Assembly: GCA_963842065.1 (NCBI GenBank)
Contig: CAWJEW010000006.1
Coordinates: forward strand, 124,001 to 188,000
Direction of reading: 5' to 3'
Length of the DNA: 64,000 nucleotides
DNA from: CAITWD01 sp963842065
GTDB lineage: Bacteria; Actinomycetota; Thermoleophilia; Miltoncostaeales; Miltoncostaeaceae
Position numbers and translations under genes: made by a program. Shown piece by piece: positions 1 to 7,613 of the stretch (position 1 is its first letter; every line of letters starts with the position of its first letter). The notes beneath the pieces were generated by a model, which saw only the letters and a program-made list of their open reading frames with translations, was not told the DNA's origin and did not search any database.

Positions 1-234
1 GGCCGCGGCGATCGCGGCCGCGCTGCTCGGGACGCCTCCGCTCACGGTCCGCGGGGACGTGTGGTGCGTGGGCACCTGGCTGGCGAGGGCCGTCGTGATG
101 CCCGCCAACCCGATGGCACCGGCGATCGTCAGCGTGGTCGCCTTGCGCAGGTGGCGCTGGCCCCGCTCACGGACGGTGACGCCGTCGGAGCCGGCGTTGG
201 CATGCTGACGGATGCGCTTGGGCGCGTGGCTCAT
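1..234 (-). CDS. N-terminal part of a membrane-anchored protein (cut by window edge)
   Basis: An open frame of 78 codons starts with ATG at 234 and runs off the left edge without a stop. The product begins with about 30 mostly basic and polar residues, then one hydrophobic stretch at about residues 33-51, then a Thr/Ser/Pro-rich stretch. This suggests a single-pass membrane or secreted protein with an N-terminal cytoplasmic tail. A TAGCTT -10-like box lies at 265-270, giving a leader of about 24 nt. No family is recognised and the function is unknown; the rest of the gene lies outside the window. Confidence 0.6.
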   Translation of the reverse strand, partial: MSHAPKRIRQHANAGSDGVTVRERGQRHLRKATTLTIAGAIGLAGITTALASQVPTHHTSPRTVSGGVPSSAAAIAAA

Positions 235-405
235 GCGGCCAGTGTTGCGCGTGTGTCTGAACGCAAGCTATGAGGACCGTTAAGGGTGTGCGAGGCCGCG
301 CTGTGGTCCGGCTGTGAGGGGCTGCGGGGCTACGCCGCGCCGGCACATACGAGCGGAGCTGGCGGCGGGTGGTCGATCCGCCGACGCATCCGACGCCGGG
401 GTGAG

Positions 406-445
406 TCCGAGTCGGCACGCCGTGGTGGCGCCGTGCCGACTCGGA
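406..445. terminator. Strong inverted repeat, terminator-like
   Basis: TCCGAGTCGGCACG at 406-419 is perfectly complementary to 432-445, giving a 14-bp stem and 12-nt loop. It has no T tract, as is usual for GC-rich actinobacterial terminators. It starts four bases beyond the stop of the small minus-strand ORF at 449-580, so it may end that transcript. Confidence 0.6.
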
Positions 446-448
446 GAT

Positions 449-580
449 CTATAGGCCGAATGAGGCTTTGATGGCGCGCATTTCGCCCATCGTGCGGCGG
501 AGCCGAACCATGCTTGGACGAAATGGCGAGGGAATGGTGAACATAGGCGCAGCGTAGGTCTGGCCCCCGGCGGCGGTCAT
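449..580 (-). CDS. Possible 43-residue small protein
   Basis: An ATG at 580 opens a 43-codon frame ending in TAG at 449-451. The C-terminal half is basic and helical-looking (MVRLRRTMGEMRAIKASFGL), the N-terminal half is Pro/Thr/Ala-rich. The frame is followed at once by a 14-bp terminator-like hairpin, which is the main reason to take it seriously. An AAGG just upstream could serve as a weak ribosome-binding site, and TAACTT lies 14 nt before the ATG. No homologue is recognised, and third-position GC is lower than in neighbouring genes, so it may be spurious. Confidence 0.35.
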   Translation of the reverse strand: MTAAGGQTYAAPMFTIPSPFRPSMVRLRRTMGEMRAIKASFGL

Positions 581-1163
581 TGGCCTTGTGGCCAAAGTTA
601 CTTAGTCGGCCGCGGGCCAGCGGTCCCAGCGGCCAAATGGTGGGCAAACCGCAACGCCATGGGGCTCCCGACGGCCACCTCGCGCCGCGGGGATCGCTCA
701 GCGCCGGCATCCCGTCGTCGGCCGGCGGCACGAGGCACGAGCGCGCGATGTCGTCCGGGGGAGTGAACGTGACGCAGAGCTCATTGCCATCGAGGGACGG
801 CGTGTGTCGGGTGCGTGGGCCCTCGCGTGAGCCGCCGCACCGGCGCGCCGCACCGCTGACGAGGGTCGTGCGCCGCCGCCGCGGTCGCCCGGTTGCGCGC
901 AATGCGCACCGCCGTGCGGCGGTCTGCGGCGGGGGACCCGGCACCGAAGGTCTGCTCCGGGAGCAGGAAAGGTGCATGTCACAGAACAGTACTTCTCGTG
1001 CGTGGGGGGCCGATGGGCAGGAGGCGCGCTGCGGGCCCGGCGGCCTGGCACGGGTGTTCCGGGATGGTTGTACGGCCCGCAGGCGACGCCGGTTGGCGGG
1101 TCCCAGCAAACCCGGTTCGCAGTTCTGCGACGATGACATCACCCCGTTGACCGAGGAGTCTTG
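581..1163. other. Long intergenic region, no convincing gene
   Basis: Overlapping open frames exist on both strands here, but they arise readily in DNA this GC-rich and none has clear family features. A short palindrome (CTGCTCC/GGAGCAG) lies near 952-966. GAGGAG at 1153-1158 is the ribosome-binding site of the next gene. No tRNA or recognisable riboswitch was seen. Confidence 0.5.
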
Positions 1164-1604
1164 GTGCCGACCTACACCGCGCAGCTCAACACGATCGCGT
1201 CCGCCGATCAGGCGTTCGCCTACCTTGCGCAGTTCGACAACACCCGGCACTGGGACCCGGGCGTCCAGTCCGCGCACCCGGTCACGGGCGGGCCGCCGGC
1301 GCTCGGAGCACGATACGCCCTGACGCTTCTGCTCGGCGGCGGCCCCGAGGAACTCATCTACGAGATCACCGAGTACGACCCGCCGCGTCGCCTGGTGCTG
1401 GTCGCCGACGGCAGCAAGTTTGTCTCGCATGATGAGATTTCCGTCGCGCCACACGGGAATGGCGCGCAGGTCACCTACCACGCCGGGCTGACCCTCAAGG
1501 GGCTGATGAAGGTGGGTGCGCCCTTCGCCGGTCGTGCCATGCGCAAGGCTGGCGATGCCGCCATCGTTGGTCTTGCGCGCGAGCTCGCCGGCCTCGGCGG
1601 CTAG
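1164..1604 (+). CDS. SRPBCC (polyketide cyclase/START-like) family protein
   Basis: The 146-residue product has the length and pattern of a single SRPBCC domain: an N-terminal strand with conserved ALA/Phe positions, the central FDNTRHWDPGV segment, a Gly-rich turn, and a long C-terminal amphipathic helix ending in LARELAGL. Members bind hydrophobic ligands or act as cyclases/lyases; the ligand here is unknown. GTG at 1164 is preferred over TTG at 1161 because GAGGAG at 1153-1158 is then spaced by five bases. The enolase-superfamily gene follows after 7 bases, so the two are probably co-transcribed. Confidence 0.7.
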   Translation: MPTYTAQLNTIASADQAFAYLAQFDNTRHWDPGVQSAHPVTGGPPALGARYALTLLLGGGPEELIYEITEYDPPRRLVLVADGSKFVSHDEISVAPHGNGAQVTYHAGLTLKGLMKVGAPFAGRAMRKAGDAAIVGLARELAGLGG

Positions 1605-1611
1605 GCGCCCC

Positions 1612-2718
1612 GTGGCGGGAGGATCGCACGCCGCGCTCTCGCCGACCTATGCCCGCCTAGCCGGGCTGCCGCTTGAGGTGTCCGGCTACGAGCTCGCCGG
1701 CCGGGCGCGTGCGGTCTCGAGCGGCTGGGAGCGCCTGAGCACGGTGATCCGGGTGGCCGGCGGCGGTGCCGTTGGCGAAGGCGAAGACGTGTGGACCGAC
1801 GCCGACGCCCAGCGGCGCTTCCTGGCCGCCGGATCGGTGCTCGATCTGGCGGGCAGCTGGACGCTCGAGACGTTTTCGCGCCATCTCGAGGCGATCGGCG
1901 TGTTCCCTGACGCGCCGAGCCCGCACGCGACCGATTTTCGGCGTTGGGGCTTCGAGGCGGCGGCGCTGGACCTCGCGTTGCGCCAGGCGGGACGCTCGCT
2001 TGCGAGCGTGCTCGCCCGGACGCCCGCCCCGGTGGCGTGGGTGCTGTCCCTGCGCCTGGCGACGCCGGGGGCTCGGTCCACGGTCGCACCGATCACCGAG
2101 CGGCTGTCGGTCTATCCCGGGCTGCGCTTCAAGCTCGACGCCGTCGAGGACTGGGACGACGGGGTGATCGCGGAGCTGCAGCGCGTCGCGCCGGGGCGGG
2201 TCGCCTCCTTGGACTTCAAGGCCCACTACCACGGCACCAGCGTGGATACGCGCCCCGACCCGGGACTGTATGCACGTTGTCTGGCGGCGTGGCCCGAGGC
2301 CGTGATCGAGGATCCATCAACTGATCCGACCATCCTGCCCCTGCTGGAGGGCCATTGGGACCGCGTGAGTTGGGACGCTCCGATCCATTCCGTGGCGGAC
2401 ATCGAGGAGCTCGCGCGGCCGCCCCGGATCATCAACATCAAGCCGTGTCGCTTCGGCAGCCTGCGCGCCCTGTGCGATGCGTACGACTATTGCGAGGCCC
2501 GCGGGATTGCGATGTATGGCGGCGGCTTCTTCGAGCTCGGGCCCGGCCGAGGACAGATCCAGTATCTGGCCTCGCTCTTTCATCCCGATGGCCCGAACGA
2601 CGTTTCCCCACGCGGGTTCCACGGGCCGCGTGTCCCGCCCGGACTGCCCGGGAGCCCGCTTCCCGTCGCGGCCGCGCCGAGCGGGTTCGCCTGGTCGGAC
2701 CCCTCGACGCCCGACTGA
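1612..2718 (+). CDS. Enolase-superfamily enzyme (muconate-lactonizing/OSBS-like)
   Basis: The 368-residue product keeps the barrel landmarks of the muconate lactonizing/o-succinylbenzoate synthase branch: Lys near residue 174 (RFKLD), metal ligand Asp 201 in LDFK, Glu 233/Asp 234 in VIEDP, and the second catalytic Lys near 277 in NIKP, followed by a Gly-rich YGGGFFELG loop. The first half of the usual KxK motif reads K-L-D, so substrate chemistry cannot be assigned. GTG at 1612 is the first in-frame start after the preceding stop. Neighbours give no pathway; a dipeptide epimerase or racemase is possible. Confidence 0.65.
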   Translation: MAGGSHAALSPTYARLAGLPLEVSGYELAGRARAVSSGWERLSTVIRVAGGGAVGEGEDVWTDADAQRRFLAAGSVLDLAGSWTLETFSRHLEAIGVFPDAPSPHATDFRRWGFEAAALDLALRQAGRSLASVLARTPAPVAWVLSLRLATPGARSTVAPITERLSVYPGLRFKLDAVEDWDDGVIAELQRVAPGRVASLDFKAHYHGTSVDTRPDPGLYARCLAAWPEAVIEDPSTDPTILPLLEGHWDRVSWDAPIHSVADIEELARPPRIINIKPCRFGSLRALCDAYDYCEARGIAMYGGGFFELGPGRGQIQYLASLFHPDGPNDVSPRGFHGPRVPPGLPGSPLPVAAAPSGFAWSDPSTPD

Positions 2719-2721
2719 GCT

Positions 2722-2737
2722 CGGGGGCCTTCCCCCG
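2722..2737 (+). terminator. Short GC hairpin after the enolase-superfamily gene
   Basis: CGGGGG, a four-base CCTT loop and CCCCCG form a six-bp stem four bases after the stop codon. There is no T run; it is a plausible but weak terminator. Confidence 0.4.
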
Positions 2738-2752
2738 CCCCTGCGTGACACG

Positions 2753-2784
2753 TTATCCACAGGCGAAAACGGGATTTCCACAGG
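2753..2784 (+). other. Two DnaA-box-like sequences in tandem
   Basis: TTATCCACA (2753-2761) matches the DnaA box consensus exactly, and TTTCCACAGG (2775-2784) is a near match in the same orientation; both are followed by GG and lie 22 bp apart. They sit in the 323-bp gap before the Rpf-like gene, which otherwise holds only a promoter region. No dnaA or dnaN is nearby and only two boxes were seen, so this is not offered as an origin. Confidence 0.35.
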
Positions 2785-3010
2785 TTTTGGAGAACCTTCC
2801 CTCCCCGTCCCGCATGATTTTTGACTCGCTTTTCTGGACAGATGTCACTACACCCAGGTTGGGGTCGGACAGCCCCGCAAACCCGCTCGTGAGCAGGCAG
2901 TTCATCCGTGCAGTCGTGGCGGTCCGCGCGGAGTGCGGTGCAGTTGTCGAAAACCGCGAGGGTCGTGGCGACTCAAATACCGCGCCGCAGTCGTGGTAGC
3001 GTCGTCCCGT

Positions 3011-3033
3011 TGCGTTCCTATATGCGGAACGCA
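3011..3033 (+). promoter_or_regulatory. Inverted repeat over the likely promoter of the Rpf-like gene
   Basis: TGCGTTCC (3011-3018) and GGAACGCA (3026-3033) form a perfect 8-bp inverted repeat separated by seven bases that include TATATG, the only -10-like sequence before the ATG at 3042. The placement fits an operator overlapping the promoter, or a hairpin at the mRNA 5' end. Confidence 0.4.
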
Positions 3034-3041
3034 CCCTCTCT

Positions 3042-4148
3042 ATGGCGGGTCTTCACGTTCCATATGCGCGAGCCAGCAGAAAGTTCGTCCTGGCTGCCGC
3101 ACTTACCTCCTTCTGCGTGGCGGGCGCCGCGTCGGTCGCGCTGCCTGGGCTGGCCGCAAGCGCGGGTTCACCGGCGACGCCCGGGCCGTCCAACAGCGTT
3201 GCGGCCGCGCGTCAGCGCGTCAGGAACGTCGAGCAGCAGCTCATCAACGTCCAGACGTCGGCCAGCCAGAGCGCCAACGACTACGCGAGCGCAAGCTCCC
3301 AGGTCGCGGTCCTCGGCGACGCGATCCGGGTCAACGAGGCGCAGCTTGTGCTGGCGAAGGCCGAGCTGGCCACCGCCCAGACCGCACTGTCCCAGCGCAT
3401 CGTCGAGCTGTACACCAACCCGCCGCCGTCGCTGATGCAGGTCCTGGTGTCGTCCGGGAGCATCTCCTCGGCGTTAGACAGCTTCGACCTCATGCGCCAC
3501 ATCGCCGACGAGGACAACGCATTGGTGAAGGGGTTCATGGGTGACCACCAGCATCTGCAGACGCTCAACACGACCCTTCACAACGACGAGACGGCCGCGG
3601 TCGCCAACCGCAACGAGGTTGCCCAACGGCTGAGCCAGCTGCGCACGCTCGCCGGCGAGCGCAGTGTGCTCCTGGCGTCGGCTACGGCATCGTTGTCGCA
3701 GGCAGAGGCCTCAGCGGCTCAGCTTGCCGCGCTGCGCGCCGAGCAGGCGCAAGCGGCCGCGGCGGCCCGCGCACAGGCGTCCGCCACGCAGGTAGTCAGC
3801 GCAACGCCCCATTCGAGCGGCAGCCAGTCCCAGGGTTCGGGCGCGGATGTCAGCAGCGCCGGATCGGGCGGGAGCTCAGGGTCGGCCTCCGGCGGGAGCT
3901 CAGGGTCGGTCTCGGGCGGACTGATGGCGATCCTCATGAAGATCGCCCAATGCGAGTCGGGCGGCAACCCACACGCGATCTCGCCAAGCGGCGAGTACCG
4001 CGGGATGTTCCAGTTCACGTTCTCCACCTGGGCCTCGGTTGGTGGCCAGGGCGACCCCGCGCAGGCATCGGCGGCCGAGCAGATCCAGCTGGCGGCGATC
4101 CTGTACGAGCGCTCGGGCCCGAGCCAATGGCCCGTCTGCGGGGCCTAA
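3042..4148 (+). CDS. Secreted coiled-coil protein with Rpf/transglycosylase-like domain
   Basis: This 368-residue exported protein should act on peptidoglycan outside the membrane. Residues 12-42 form a signal peptide (basic start, hydrophobic core, Ala-rich exit). Residues about 50-245 are Ala/Gln/Leu-rich coiled coil like the N-terminal part of PcsB/NlpC-P60 hydrolases. A Ser/Gly linker follows (about 255-290). The C-terminal 68 residues are a resuscitation-promoting-factor/lysozyme-like domain, with catalytic Glu 305 in QCESGG, the YRGMFQF segment and the W-PVCGA end; Cys 304 and Cys 366 likely pair. It is likely a cell-wall remodelling enzyme. Confidence 0.85.
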   Translation: MAGLHVPYARASRKFVLAAALTSFCVAGAASVALPGLAASAGSPATPGPSNSVAAARQRVRNVEQQLINVQTSASQSANDYASASSQVAVLGDAIRVNEAQLVLAKAELATAQTALSQRIVELYTNPPPSLMQVLVSSGSISSALDSFDLMRHIADEDNALVKGFMGDHQHLQTLNTTLHNDETAAVANRNEVAQRLSQLRTLAGERSVLLASATASLSQAEASAAQLAALRAEQAQAAAAARAQASATQVVSATPHSSGSQSQGSGADVSSAGSGGSSGSASGGSSGSVSGGLMAILMKIAQCESGGNPHAISPSGEYRGMFQFTFSTWASVGGQGDPAQASAAEQIQLAAILYERSGPSQWPVCGA

Positions 4149-4181
4149 CGTCAGTTTCTGTCCCCCGTCGGGCCGAAAGTC

Positions 4182-4209
4182 TTGACGGAGGCACGGAAAA
4201 CGCTAATAG
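4182..4209 (+). promoter_or_regulatory. Possible sigA promoter
   Basis: TTGACG at 4182-4187 and TAATAG at 4204-4209 are separated by 16 bases, a near-consensus housekeeping promoter about 205 bases before the sigma-factor start. A perfect TTGACA also occurs at 4343-4348, but no good -10 follows it. Confidence 0.4.
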
Positions 4210-4414
4210 TGGGACTCGCTGCGGTGCGCAGTGGACGCGAGCCTTCGGGTGACGCGCCGCTTGTGTGCGGGCCTCGGAGTGCGGATCGACCTACCCCGCA
4301 AAGATCGAATCGCAATCAGCAGTACCGAGCGTTGTCACGGATTTGACACAGGAATTCTGTACGGCGGCGCCCAGCGCGGCGCGCGCATGTCGTTAGGACG
4401 GAAACGGGAGGCGG

Positions 4415-5497
4415 ATGTCTACGCAGCAGCTGGGCGTACTCAAAAACGATGGCGAGCTCCGGGCACTCATCGTGCGCGGCCAGGAGCTCGGGTTTCTCGG
4501 TCTCGAAGAGGTCGCTGAAGTACTCGATGGCCTCGGGCTCGACGCGGATGCCGCAGAGCTCGTCTACCAGCAGCTTGAGGAAGCTGGCATCGAGCTCCTG
4601 GAGCAGTCCGAGGCGCTCGGCCGCGCCGCCGAGATCATCGATGAGTCCGAGCGACCGCGCCGCGCCGCAGCTGCCGTCGAGCAGACGACCGATGCCCTGC
4701 AGCTCTTTCTGAAGGACATCGGTCGTGTGCCCTTGCTCACCGCCGCCGACGAAGTGCGTCTGGCCAAGCGGATCGAAGCGGGCGACCAGGAGGCCAAGCG
4801 CCAAATGGTCGAGGCCAACCTGCGCCTGGTCGTGTCGATTGCCAAGGGGTACCGCGGACGCGGCCTGCCCTTTCTCGACCTGATCCAGGAGGGGACGCTC
4901 GGGCTCGTGCGCGCCGTCGAGAAGTTCGACTGGCGTCGCGGTTTCAAGTTCTCGACCTACGCGACGTGGTGGATTCGCCAGGCCGTCACCCGTGCGCTGG
5001 CCGACAAGGGCCGCACGATCCGGATCCCGGTCCACGTCGTCGAGAAGCTCAACCAGATCAGCCGCGCCGAGCGCGTGCTGATCGGCCAGCTCGGACGCGA
5101 GCCCACGATCGACGAGATCGGGGAGGCCGCGGGCCTGCCACCGGAAGAGGTCGAGGAGATCCTGCGTTCGGCGCAGCCGACCGTGTCGCTCGAGAAGCCC
5201 GTGGGTGAAGAAGAGGAGTCCGAGCTCGGGCGCTTCCTCGCCGACGAGACCTCGGTCGCTCCGGAGCTGTCGGCGGAGGTGTCGCTGCGCGAGCAGGCCC
5301 TGCGCGAACTGTTGGATCAACTCAGCTACCGGGAGCGTCGGGTGCTCGAGCTGCGGTATGGCCTGCGTGGCGAGAAGCCTCGCACCCTCGACGAGCTTGG
5401 CCGAATGTTCAACGTCACCCGCGAGCGGATCCGCCAGGTCGAGAGCCAGTCGCTGCAGAAGCTGGCCTCCCTCCCCGACTCCGCCCGTTTGTCGTAG
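4415..5497 (+). CDS. sigA: Primary RNA polymerase sigma factor (SigA/RpoD)
   Basis: This 360-residue protein directs core RNA polymerase to housekeeping promoters. It has a compact region 1.1 (about 1-65), region 1.2 at about 92-125, and the -10 recognition region 2 at about 130-200 (SIAKGYRGRGLPFLDLIQEG, then FSTYATWWIRQA). Region 3 spans about 200-275 and the -35-binding region 4 about 290-350 (LRYGLRGE, then a helix-turn-helix ending in TRERIRQVE). It lacks the long acidic/basic N-terminal extension of some actinobacterial SigA/HrdB proteins. GGGAGG at 4406-4411 fixes the ATG start. Confidence 0.95.
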   Translation: MSTQQLGVLKNDGELRALIVRGQELGFLGLEEVAEVLDGLGLDADAAELVYQQLEEAGIELLEQSEALGRAAEIIDESERPRRAAAAVEQTTDALQLFLKDIGRVPLLTAADEVRLAKRIEAGDQEAKRQMVEANLRLVVSIAKGYRGRGLPFLDLIQEGTLGLVRAVEKFDWRRGFKFSTYATWWIRQAVTRALADKGRTIRIPVHVVEKLNQISRAERVLIGQLGREPTIDEIGEAAGLPPEEVEEILRSAQPTVSLEKPVGEEEESELGRFLADETSVAPELSAEVSLREQALRELLDQLSYRERRVLELRYGLRGEKPRTLDELGRMFNVTRERIRQVESQSLQKLASLPDSARLS

Positions 5498-5507
5498 TTC
5501 GCTGAAA

Positions 5508-5539
5508 GCGCGCGCGGCGGGGTTTGGCTCCGCGCGCGC
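5508..5539. terminator. Bidirectional terminator between sigA and the AlgH-type gene
   Basis: GCGCGCGCGG (5508-5517) pairs with CCGCGCGCGC (5530-5539) over a 12-nt loop. It lies between two convergent stop codons and can serve both transcripts. Confidence 0.7.
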
Positions 5540-5555
5540 CCGTCGCGGTCCGCCG

Positions 5556-6134
5556 TCAGTTGAGCGACGGGTCCTCGGGCATGCGCGCGACCAGACGGAA
5601 GGGCCCGCCCTTGCGTTCGAGGGCCGCGCTCCACAGGCGCTCGGGTGTCGCCGTAAAGATGTCCTCGGGTCGCGCCGGGACGTCGATCCAGGCCCCCTCG
5701 GCGATCTCGCCCTCGAGCTGACCGGGGGCCCAGCCCGCATACCCGCCGAAGATGCGCAGCCGCCCCACATGCCCGGTCAGGTCGTCGATGGCCTCCTCGG
5801 GGTCGACGATGCCGATGCGGTCCACCACGATCTCGGCCGCCCGATCGGGGGTGTCGAACTCGGCGAGGATGATCACGGCTGCGGGCTGGACCGGCCCGCC
5901 GCAGTGGATCACCTGCCCGTCGGGAAGCAGGGCGCACAGCGGCTCGGGGAGCGCATCGGCGGCGTGGATCTCGGTCGGCTGATTCAGCACTAGCCCGAGC
6001 GCCCCGTCGTCGGAGTGCTCGAGCATCACCACGACCGCGCGCTGGAACTGCGGATCCAGCAGGGTCGGCGCGGCGACCAACAGCCGCCCGTGGCGAAAGC
6101 GCGGGCCGCCGTCCACCGGGTCGGTGCCGCTCAT
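5556..6134 (-). CDS. YqgE/AlgH (DUF179) family protein
   Basis: The 192-residue product matches the single-domain AlgH/YqgE family across its length. It has the opening RHGRLLVAAPTLLDPQFQRAVV, the G-x-VLNQPTE segment at about 47-55, CGGPV at about 79-83 and the FGGYAGWAPGQLEGEIAEG signature at about 128-146. The biochemical role of the family is unresolved; a regulatory or cytosolic scaffolding role has been suggested. Its start overlaps the stop of the upstream 134-residue gene (TGATG), indicating translational coupling. Confidence 0.9.
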   Translation of the reverse strand: MSGTDPVDGGPRFRHGRLLVAAPTLLDPQFQRAVVVMLEHSDDGALGLVLNQPTEIHAADALPEPLCALLPDGQVIHCGGPVQPAAVIILAEFDTPDRAAEIVVDRIGIVDPEEAIDDLTGHVGRLRIFGGYAGWAPGQLEGEIAEGAWIDVPARPEDIFTATPERLWSAALERKGGPFRLVARMPEDPSLN

Positions 6135-6538
6135 CAGGCCGCCCTCGTAACCTGCTCGGGGTCCGCGCCGAACAGCTCGCGGATCAACTCGGCATGCTCG
6201 TCGAGGTCATCGCGGTCGTGTCCGCGCGCTGCGAGCGCCAGGCCCTCGAACGCGATGCCGGCGACGCCGTGCAGCTGCTTGCGCGTGCGGGTGAAGAAGT
6301 CCGCAAGGAACGCGGCCTGATGGCGCGCGTCGTCCCACCTGTCCGCGCCTACGAGCCCCTCGACGACGTCGAGGCCGGTCATCGCGACCTGACCCCACGT
6401 CGGAGCTGCGCCGAGCGGGACCGGAACCGCACCGCAGCGGCGCAGCTCCTCGGTCCAGTCGGATTCCCCAAGGGCGTCCGCCATTCCTGCCAGGCGGGCC
6501 GCCGCATCCATCAGGTCGGCGCCGGCCTCATCGCTCAT
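6134..6538 (-). CDS. Conserved-looking unknown protein, 134 residues
   Basis: An acidic, Ala-rich, mostly helical soluble protein with no signal peptide or membrane segment. It has a central MTGLDVVEGLVGADRWDDARHQAAFLADFF segment (quoted in parts: VVEGLVGA, AAFLADFF) and a C-terminal run of alternating Asp and Leu. No family is recognised. It lies between a small membrane-protein gene, three bases upstream, and the AlgH-type gene, which it overlaps by one base, so the three form one operon. Confidence 0.7.
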   Translation of the reverse strand: MSDEAGADLMDAAARLAGMADALGESDWTEELRRCGAVPVPLGAAPTWGQVAMTGLDVVEGLVGADRWDDARHQAAFLADFFTRTRKQLHGVAGIAFEGLALAARGHDRDDLDEHAELIRELFGADPEQVTRAA

Positions 6539-6541
6539 GCC

Positions 6542-6805
6542 CTAGTGCTGCTCCAGCAGGCGGCGGCGCTTGCGCTCCCTGAAGAAGTTGTAGACGCCGC
6601 CAAGGACGACCAGCGCGATGGTCGCGAAGATCGAGATCCAAAACACGGTCATGTGGCCGGCCAGGGTATGACCATTCTCCTGCCCTTGGATCGCCCACCC
6701 CATGCAGAACCAGACCGTCGCAAAGATCATCACGGTTCCGGCGGCCCGGAACGGCCACGTTACCGGCAGCAGCTCGTCCTCTTGGTCGTGGTTCCCTGAC
6801 GCCAT
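6542..6805 (-). CDS. Small two-helix membrane protein
   Basis: The 87-residue product has a short acidic N-terminus, a hydrophobic helix at about 22-38, a loop with a conserved-looking HTLAGH, a second helix at about 50-70, and a basic C-terminal tail (RERKRRR). This predicts two transmembrane segments with the tail inside. The ATG at 6805 with an upstream AAAGGGATAGG stretch is preferred to the longer frame starting at 6847. The function is unknown; the layout resembles small actinobacterial accessory membrane proteins, but no partner is evident. Confidence 0.65.
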   Translation of the reverse strand: MASGNHDQEDELLPVTWPFRAAGTVMIFATVWFCMGWAIQGQENGHTLAGHMTVFWISIFATIALVVLGGVYNFFRERKRRRLLEQH

Positions 6806-6938
6806 TCCTATCCCTTTCGCACTTCGGTACCTGCCGGACGCTACCACGCCGCGGCGTGGGGTCCGAGCATCGCGAATAGGATCGCGATGGCTTCGGACAT
6901 CATACGGACGCTCTTCCCCCAGATTTAGGGGTAGTACG

Positions 6939-7613
6939 TCACTCAGCAGGGGTGTCGGGCGTCGCCGTCCGTGCGATGCGGCCCGCGATGCGCCGCTCGC
7001 GGGCGATCACCGCAAAGTCGGTGCCCCGGGAACGGTACAGGCGCGCCGGCCGTCCTGGCCCGGCGCGCCGCGCAGTCCCGGCCTCCTCGACGATCCCGGC
7101 GCTCAGCACGTCGCGACGAAAGTTGCGCGCATCCAGATGCTCACCCAGCACCACCTCGTAGACCGCGTGTAACTCGCCGAGCGTAAAGGTCTCGGGCAGC
7201 AGCTGGACGGCGATCGGCGCATAGGCGGTCTTGGCCCGCAGGCGCGCCTGACCATAGGCGATGGCATCGGCGTGTCCGGTCACCAGCGCCGGCAGATCGT
7301 CCAGCGCGAACCAGCGGACCTCGACGATGTCCGGGCCCGGCGCCAGCGGGTGCCGATCGGCGGCGATCAGCGCGAGATAGCTCACCGCGACCTGCGTATC
7401 GCCGTCGCGGTCGAAGCTGAACAGCTGCTCGAGCCGGATCCCGGAGATCCCGGTCTGCTCGAACAGGGTCCGAGCTGCGTCGATCTCCAACGGCGAGCCG
7501 AACGTCGGACCGGTCGGCAGGGACCAGACATTGCCCGGCCGGCGCACCAGTAGCACCTCCAGCGCGCCGTGCTGCACCGTCATGACGACGAGCTCGACGC
7601 TGACCTGGGTCAT
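6939..7613 (-). CDS. NrtR-like Nudix-domain transcriptional regulator
   Basis: The 224-residue product joins an N-terminal Nudix fold (about 1-130) to a C-terminal winged helix (about 140-205, containing FTLGELHAVYEVVLG and a GRPARLYR wing). This architecture is typical of NrtR, a repressor of NAD metabolism that senses ADP-ribose. The Nudix box is degenerate: the usual REUxEExG reads ARTLFEQTG, so hydrolase activity is doubtful, which also fits a regulator. Its ATG overlaps the stop of the upstream MBL gene (ATGA). No target site was located. Confidence 0.75.
   Translation of the reverse strand: MTQVSVELVVMTVQHGALEVLLVRRPGNVWSLPTGPTFGSPLEIDAARTLFEQTGISGIRLEQLFSFDRDGDTQVAVSYLALIAADRHPLAPGPDIVEVRWFALDDLPALVTGHADAIAYGQARLRAKTAYAPIAVQLLPETFTLGELHAVYEVVLGEHLDARNFRRDVLSAGIVEEAGTARRAGPGRPARLYRSRGTDFAVIARERRIAGRIARTATPDTPAE

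Noticed and set aside
900..1000. Cyclic-di-AMP (ydaO) or other riboswitch near GGGGGACCCGGCACCGAAGG
   Set aside because: The paired elements and conserved blocks of the known riboswitch classes could not be matched, and the downstream gene is not a typical target.
330..1481. 383-codon minus-strand open frame covering the left intergenic region
   Set aside because: It runs antisense through the SRPBCC gene, has no recognisable domain, and such frames are common by chance at this GC content. A part around 720-810 looks mildly protein-like but has no start or conservation evidence.
2741..2900. Replication origin
   Set aside because: Only two DnaA-like boxes, no AT-rich unwinding stretch and no dnaA, dnaN or rpmH nearby.
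4343..4348. Perfect TTGACA as the sigA -35 box
   Set aside because: No acceptable -10 follows at 16-18 bases; the TTGACG/TAATAG pair at 4182-4209 is more complete.
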